Assembly: GCA_016294035.1 (NCBI GenBank)
Contig: JAEDCT010000042.1
Coordinates: forward strand, 1-9,074
DNA length: 9,074 bases
DNA from: Treponema sp.
GTDB lineage: Bacteria; Spirochaetota; Spirochaetia; Treponematales; Treponemataceae
Direction of reading: 5' to 3'
Shown here: positions 6,572 to 9,074 of the stretch, piece after piece
Layout of the letters: every line of letters begins with the position of its first letter
Position numbering within the stretch: position 1 is the stretch's first letter
Notes under the pieces: generated by a model
What the model was told of the DNA's origin: nothing
The model's input: the letters and a program-made list of their open reading frames with translations, nothing else
Database searches by the model: none
Program-made: the position numbers and the translations under genes

Positions 6572-6598
6572 AAGTTGTCAAAATCAACTTGACAACTT
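6572..6598. repeat. 9-bp inverted repeat after the 31-aa gene
   Basis: AAGTTGTCA (6572-6580) and TGACAACTT (6590-6598) are separated by 9 bases. It lies between the stop codon and the terminator and has no U-tract of its own. It could protect the mRNA 3' end, bind a protein, or act as a packaging signal. Confidence 0.5.
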
Positions 6599-6601
6599 CA
6601 C

Positions 6602-6697
6602 TTACTGACCACCAAAGATAGCACCAAACAAAGCACCGAGAAAACCCAATGTCAAGTTTACTACCTTTTCAACGATTTTTTTTGTATTTTCACTCAT
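6602..6697 (-). CDS. 31-aa hydrophobic glycine-zipper peptide
   Basis: The polar, amphipathic N-terminus MSENTKKIVEKVVN is followed by LTLGFLGALFGAIFGGQ, in which Gly recurs every three or four residues (GxxGxxxGxxxGG). This gives a tightly packing membrane helix. A very good ribosome site, GGAGG, stands 8 bases before the ATG, so translation is credible despite the length. The gene is 45 bases downstream of the strongly promoted 203-aa gene, behind a leaky hairpin, and ends before a strong terminator. Candidate roles are a filamentous-type major or minor coat subunit, a holin-like or lysis peptide, or a leaderless-bacteriocin/toxin-like peptide. The charge pattern (acidic and basic N-terminus, hydrophobic core) fits a coat or pore peptide, but there is no signal peptide and no basic C-terminus as in pVIII. 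The family is not recognised. Confidence 0.8.
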   Translation of the reverse strand: MSENTKKIVEKVVNLTLGFLGALFGAIFGGQ

Positions 6698-6711
6698 GCT
6701 TGCATCCTCCT

Positions 6712-6740
6712 AAAAGTGCGTGATAAAACACGCACTTTTT
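6712..6740 (-). terminator. Attenuator-like hairpin between the 203-aa and 31-aa genes
   Basis: An 11-bp perfect stem (6712-6722 with 6729-6739) has a 6-nt loop. On the minus strand it is followed by only four U of its own arm, then directly by the AGGAGG ribosome site of the 31-aa gene. It probably lets part of transcription through, or protects the upstream mRNA, setting a high 203-aa to 31-aa ratio. Confidence 0.65.
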
Positions 6741-6742
6741 CG

Positions 6743-7354
6743 TTAAGCGATTGTTGCTGTCAAATAGTCGCTGATTGAAGCAACCTTTGAAGAACCGCGA
6801 ACGTCAAGGAAGTATACAAATACGTCTACATCGCCTGTCATGAAGTCGATGTTGCTTGTAACACCTGTTGTACCTTTCTTTGCGTCTTCTGTTACAACGT
6901 CAACAAGACCGCTTTCTTCCTGTACCATTACGGCAACAAGCTTTGCCTTGTCTGTAAAGTTTGTAGCAGTTGGATTTGACCAAGTTACCTTTACCTTGTT
7001 TGTTGCGGCTTCTGCATTTTCGCCTGATACTTTCTGAAGTCCACCCTTTGATACGAGGAGTGTTTCCTTGTCAAAAGTACCATCCTGGATCTGCGTCTTG
7101 TTTGCCTGAATGATTGCATTGCGTACAGACTGACCGCTTGTGTTGAGTGCAGACAGATACTTGATCTGATCCGCAAAGAGTGCGACATAAGATGTCATTT
7201 CTGCAAATGCAGAACGGACAGACATCTGAGCGGCTGTCTTTGGGTTACTTGGCTTTGTGTATGTGCGGATTGTGGAACGGTTCTTCCACTTTGCGCCTAC
7301 AGTCTGACCAACTTTACCTTCCCAGTTGGCTTTCAAAAGATTCATCTTTCCCAT
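6743..7354 (-). CDS. DUF6266-like candidate major structural protein (203 aa)
   Basis: The N-terminal module is clearest here: MGKMNLLK, GKVGQTVG (13-20), WKNRSTIRTYTKP (23-35), NPKT (37-40), AAQ (41-43). A helical stretch follows (45-92), then a beta-rich domain with KVKVTW (120-125), KAKLVAVMV (136-144), a long strand DVDVFVYFLDVRG (175-187) and a short C-terminal strand. Overall length and layout recall DUF6266-type proteins of Bacteroidota as I remember them; that family is functionally uncharacterised. No Cys, signal peptide or membrane helix is present. It has the best expression signals inside the window: TTGACA-17-TACATT promoter, leader hairpin, AGGTAGG site 9 bases before the ATG, and an attenuating hairpin afterwards. 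These suit an abundant particle protein, so major capsid or coat is the leading inference. It is followed by the 31-aa peptide. Confidence 0.85.
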   Translation of the reverse strand: MGKMNLLKANWEGKVGQTVGAKWKNRSTIRTYTKPSNPKTAAQMSVRSAFAEMTSYVALFADQIKYLSALNTSGQSVRNAIIQANKTQIQDGTFDKETLLVSKGGLQKVSGENAEAATNKVKVTWSNPTATNFTDKAKLVAVMVQEESGLVDVVTEDAKKGTTGVTSNIDFMTGDVDVFVYFLDVRGSSKVASISDYLTATIA

Positions 7355-7390
7355 AGTTGGTTACCTACCTTTTGTTTTTTTTTCGGGCAA

Positions 7391-7413
7391 TATGCATGAC
7401 AACGTCATACATA
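7391..7413 (-). promoter_or_regulatory. Leader hairpin of the 203-aa transcript
   Basis: TATGTATGAC pairs with GTCATGCATA (minus strand) as 10 bp around a 3-nt loop. The single imperfect pair is U.G in the minus transcript. It lies near the predicted RNA 5' end, about 35 bases before the start codon, where such hairpins often stabilise mRNA. A protein-binding operator is also possible. Confidence 0.55.
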
Positions 7414-7433
7414 AACTATCGCTCGTTAGTTTT

Positions 7434-7462
7434 AATGTAACTGTATCTTTTTATTTTGTCAA
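7434..7462 (-). promoter_or_regulatory. Strong sigma-70-type promoter of the 203-aa gene
   Basis: TTGACA (7462-7457), 17-base spacer, TACATT (7439-7434) on the minus strand, in a very A/T-rich context just after the preceding terminator. The expected leader is about 70 nt. Confidence 0.8.
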
Positions 7463-7488
7463 GTTTTTTTGATGTGTTTTTTTTTGGC

Positions 7489-7515
7489 AAAAAAAAACGC
7501 TCCATGTGGAGCGTT
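7489..7515 (-). terminator. Intrinsic terminator after the 212-aa gene
   Basis: A perfect 8-bp stem AACGCTCC/GGAGCGTT (7496-7503, 7508-7515) has a 4-nt loop and a run of nine U on the minus strand, counting the two stem bases. A weaker T-run on the other side might make it bidirectional. Confidence 0.9.
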
Positions 7516-7530
7516 ATTTTTTCTGTTTTC

Positions 7531-7552
7531 TCTTACTGAAAACACATACCTT
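7531..7552 (-). repeat. Conserved 3'-UTR motif, copy 2
   Basis: Lies between the 212-aa stop codon and its terminator and matches 3604-3625. In both copies the minus strand can be read as a four-codon mini-ORF, ATG-TGT-TTY-CRG followed by a stop (TAA or TGA), although no properly spaced ribosome site precedes it. Confidence 0.55.
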
Positions 7553-7586
7553 TACTTTCCAAATTTGTATTTATATTGGTTATTAT

Positions 7587-8225
7587 TTAGTAAATAAATT
7601 TTATTTTTTCATAATAAATTGACTGAACATCACCCCCAACATCGTATGTTTTGCCTTTTCTTAAAGGAATACTTGTAGTATATGCACCCCAAGTCCCATT
7701 AAAGTATTCATTAATATAATAGTAGGGTTCTCCGTTCTCAAGTAAATTAACATTCTTACTAATAGGGGTGCTGCTGTCTTGCAGGATTGAAAAAACCAAT
7801 GTTCCATTTTTATTTGGTGTAAATGGGAAAGTGACTGATTGTTCCTTACCGCCTAGGTTCATTAATTCATCTTTGGTTGTAAGTTCCTGCAACGTAACTT
7901 TACCACCTTGAATAGTCCAAATATAAGATACTCCTTCAACACTTGTAAATGTAACACTTCCTTGTGTGTTGCTATATTTTACATATGTTCCACAATAGAA
8001 TGTATTACCATCCTCAATTCTTATCATTCCCCTTGCATTTTCAAGTTTGGGGAATTCTGATCTTATTATATCTTTTAAATTATCACTTCCTAATGAAGAT
8101 ACAATCTGAACATTTTTAAAACCATCTCCACTGCTTAATTTTAATTTAGCAATATCCTGTCTTGCCTGATCGTCCGTTATTTCCCACTGTGTGCCGTCTA
8201 TATCAAGTGTGTTTACAATTTCCAT
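7587..8225 (-). CDS. Phage virion/adhesin-like protein (212 aa)
   Basis: The N-terminus EIVNTLDIDGTQWEITDDQA followed by RQDIAKLK has the look of phage tail-fibre, baseplate or upper-baseplate proteins: a short strand, 'Ixx-DG-xxWxITD', then a helix starting DQARxDI. The rest is beta-rich with many aromatic residues, including SVTFTSVEGVSYIWTI (about 90-105), a polar SVTFPFTPNKNGTLVFSI strand pair and a Tyr/Trp-rich PYYYINEYFNGTWG stretch, and ends DVGGDVQSIYYEKIKFIY. There is no signal peptide or membrane helix. GGAGGAT stands about 8 bases before the ATG. It follows the 247-aa gene by 25 bases in one operon and is closed by a terminator. Its DNA is visibly more AT-rich than the 203-aa and 937-aa genes, suggesting a separately acquired host-recognition module. 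Exact family unknown. Confidence 0.75.
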   Translation of the reverse strand: MEIVNTLDIDGTQWEITDDQARQDIAKLKLSSGDGFKNVQIVSSLGSDNLKDIIRSEFPKLENARGMIRIEDGNTFYCGTYVKYSNTQGSVTFTSVEGVSYIWTIQGGKVTLQELTTKDELMNLGGKEQSVTFPFTPNKNGTLVFSILQDSSTPISKNVNLLENGEPYYYINEYFNGTWGAYTTSIPLRKGKTYDVGGDVQSIYYEKIKFIY

Positions 8226-8250
8226 TTTTTCTTATCCTCCATTCTGTTTT

Positions 8251-8994
8251 TTATTTGTATAAGTGCCATACGGCATTTTTTATTGTTGCATCCTGACTTG
8301 ACATGTACAATATACCATCTTTTATAAACGGTTTGACATTCCATTGCCACCGTGACATGTAAAAGATGCCGTCTACGACTATTAAATATTTTTTTTCTGT
8401 GATTGACAATCCCGAAAGATACCACTTGTCTTTATATTTTCTTGCCTTGAAAGCATACACTTGTATAAATGCAAAGTTTACGACTCCCAAAGACGATATC
8501 AAAGTAGCTATCTGTCCCTTTGCCGATACGTCCAATTTTGTTACAAAATTATTCGTAACGACCGAAGCATATATATATTGTTCGTGCCCCTCCGGTAATG
8601 GCTCATTGTCCTTTATTGTATATGAATAGTCAAAAGTTTCATAGCTGAAATTGTTTTCGATTATTTTTAAAGTGCCTGTATCCAGGATCACCCTCTTCAG
8701 ATTTTCCAACAAGAATTCGTTTCCTTCAAGTGCGACTTTCCACGCTTTTGTTAAAGCGTTGTTTCTGTACATGTTTTTGTCGGATAATTCCAAATAAGGC
8801 CAAAACTTCTTGACTATTGCAGCGGCTATTCTGTTGAGTCCGATGAATTTATTTTTTGCTTTATTTTGTGAATCATTATGCGGAGTATGACTAAAAGGAA
8901 TGGCTTTAACAATGAACCTATCCTTTTTTTCCACTCCGTATGTTTGTCCTGTTTTGCCACTATAGCCCGCCTTTAATATATTTATTTTTCCCAT
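8251..8994 (-). CDS. DUF6266-like protein with distinct C-terminus (247 aa), leaderless mRNA
   Basis: The shared module is present but diverged: MGKINILK, GKTGQTYG (13-20), then VEKKDRFIVKAIPF in place of the WKNR/TIRTY core, and a degraded PxNPxT segment (HTPHNDSQ). Helical residues 45-100 and a beta-rich region (105-200) follow the same plan as the 203-aa protein. An extra tail, 203-247, holds two related 'V/K-DGI-F/L-YMS' turns and Trp at 216, 218 and 243, perhaps a ligand- or sugar-binding end. The start at 8994 is set by homology with the two paralogues. The ORF extends to a TTG at 9030, but that TTG is the -35 box itself. The promoter -10 ends only 7 bases before the ATG, so the mRNA has essentially no leader and no ribosome site. 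First gene of its unit, followed by the 212-aa gene. Confidence 0.8.
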   Translation of the reverse strand: MGKINILKAGYSGKTGQTYGVEKKDRFIVKAIPFSHTPHNDSQNKAKNKFIGLNRIAAAIVKKFWPYLELSDKNMYRNNALTKAWKVALEGNEFLLENLKRVILDTGTLKIIENNFSYETFDYSYTIKDNEPLPEGHEQYIYASVVTNNFVTKLDVSAKGQIATLISSLGVVNFAFIQVYAFKARKYKDKWYLSGLSITEKKYLIVVDGIFYMSRWQWNVKPFIKDGILYMSSQDATIKNAVWHLYK

Positions 8995-9001
8995 GTGAAA
9001 A

Positions 9002-9030
9002 ATTATATGTACGTTTGCGGATACTGTCAA
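9002..9030 (-). promoter_or_regulatory. Consensus sigma-70 promoter driving a leaderless gene
   Basis: Perfect TTGACA (9030-9025), 17-base spacer, perfect TATAAT (9007-9002) on the minus strand, with an A-rich stretch upstream of the -35 resembling an UP element. The expected start site falls at 8996-8994, that is, at or 1-2 bases before the ATG. Confidence 0.88.
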
Positions 9031-9040
9031 CTTTTTACTT

Positions 9041-9063
9041 TTGCGACTGTCTTACAGTCGCAA
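9041..9063. repeat. Perfect 10-bp palindrome beside the strongest promoter
   Basis: TTGCGACTGT (9041-9050) and ACAGTCGCAA (9054-9063) flank a 3-base centre, with the near edge 10 bases upstream of the -35. On the plus strand CAATTTTTTTT follows, so it could be an intrinsic terminator for plus-strand transcription, although no plus-strand gene exists. It could equally be an operator for the 247-aa promoter or one arm of an origin together with 12-54 if the window is circular. Confidence 0.65.
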
Positions 9064-9074
9064 CAATTTTTTTT

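Noticed and set aside
8213..8425. 70-aa minus-strand ORF overlapping the 247-aa gene end and 212-aa start
   Set aside because: It is an out-of-frame shadow that spans an intergenic ribosome site.
8995..9030. Longer 259-aa version of the 247-aa protein starting at TTG 9030
   Set aside because: Its first codons are the -35 box, spacer and -10 box of a consensus promoter, and the paralogues begin at the internal MGK.
1..9074. CRISPR array, tRNA, rRNA, insertion sequence or integrase
   Set aside because: No regularly spaced repeats, cloverleaf, transposase or recombinase motifs were seen on either strand. The only extended repeats are the intragenic duplication and the short motifs listed.
1..9074. 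Inovirus-type Zot/pI assembly ATPase or other Walker A protein
   Set aside because: No GxxxxGK[ST] motif with suitable context was found in any supported gene, so a standard inovirus assignment is not supported.

Overview
The window reads as a compact mobile genetic element, most likely a small phage that replicates by rolling circle. It may be the whole of a circular genome of about 9 kb. Every credible gene lies on the minus strand, so genes are transcribed from high to low coordinates. Gene order is: a 247-aa protein, a 212-aa virion or adhesin-like protein, a 203-aa protein, a 31-aa hydrophobic peptide, a 937-aa repeat protein, a 593-aa HUH replication initiator (Rep), a 141-aa protein, a 30-aa membrane peptide, a 134-aa protein, and an 89-aa basic protein. 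Two strongly structured non-coding stretches (3232-3560, and both window ends) are candidate replication or packaging regions.

The genes form short transcription units, each closed by a clear intrinsic terminator. Unit 1 (9030 to 7489) has a perfect TTGACA-17-TATAAT promoter, the 247-aa gene with almost no 5' leader, then the 212-aa gene. Unit 2 (7462 to 6509) has a good promoter, a hairpin in the leader, the 203-aa gene, an attenuator-like hairpin, the 31-aa peptide and a terminator. Unit 3 (about 6521 to 3562) holds the 937-aa gene. Unit 4 (3454 to 438) holds rep followed by two paralogous OB/SSB-like genes with a 30-aa membrane peptide between them. Unit 5 (about 437 to 69) holds the 89-aa basic protein.

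Three proteins (247, 203 and 937 aa) start with the same conserved module, roughly M.K.N.L....GK.G...G..WKNR.TIRTY..P.NP.T..Q. From memory this resembles the DUF6266-type proteins of Bacteroidota. A shared N-terminus followed by unrelated C-terminal parts suggests one docking or assembly domain carrying different payloads on a particle. The 937-aa protein carries two copies of a 345-residue beta-rich unit at an exact 363-residue offset, as expected of a spike or adhesin. Rep, the SSB-like proteins and the tiny hydrophobic peptides recall filamentous or other ssDNA phages. However, no Zot/pI-type ATPase, packaging ATPase or familiar capsid protein is visible.

The host cannot be named. The AT-rich DNA, canonical sigma-70-type promoters and Shine-Dalgarno sites point to Firmicutes, Spirochaetes (for example Treponema-like) or similar hosts. 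They argue against Bacteroidota, which normally lack such signals. The particle type, circularity and the role of the shared N-terminal module are inferences.
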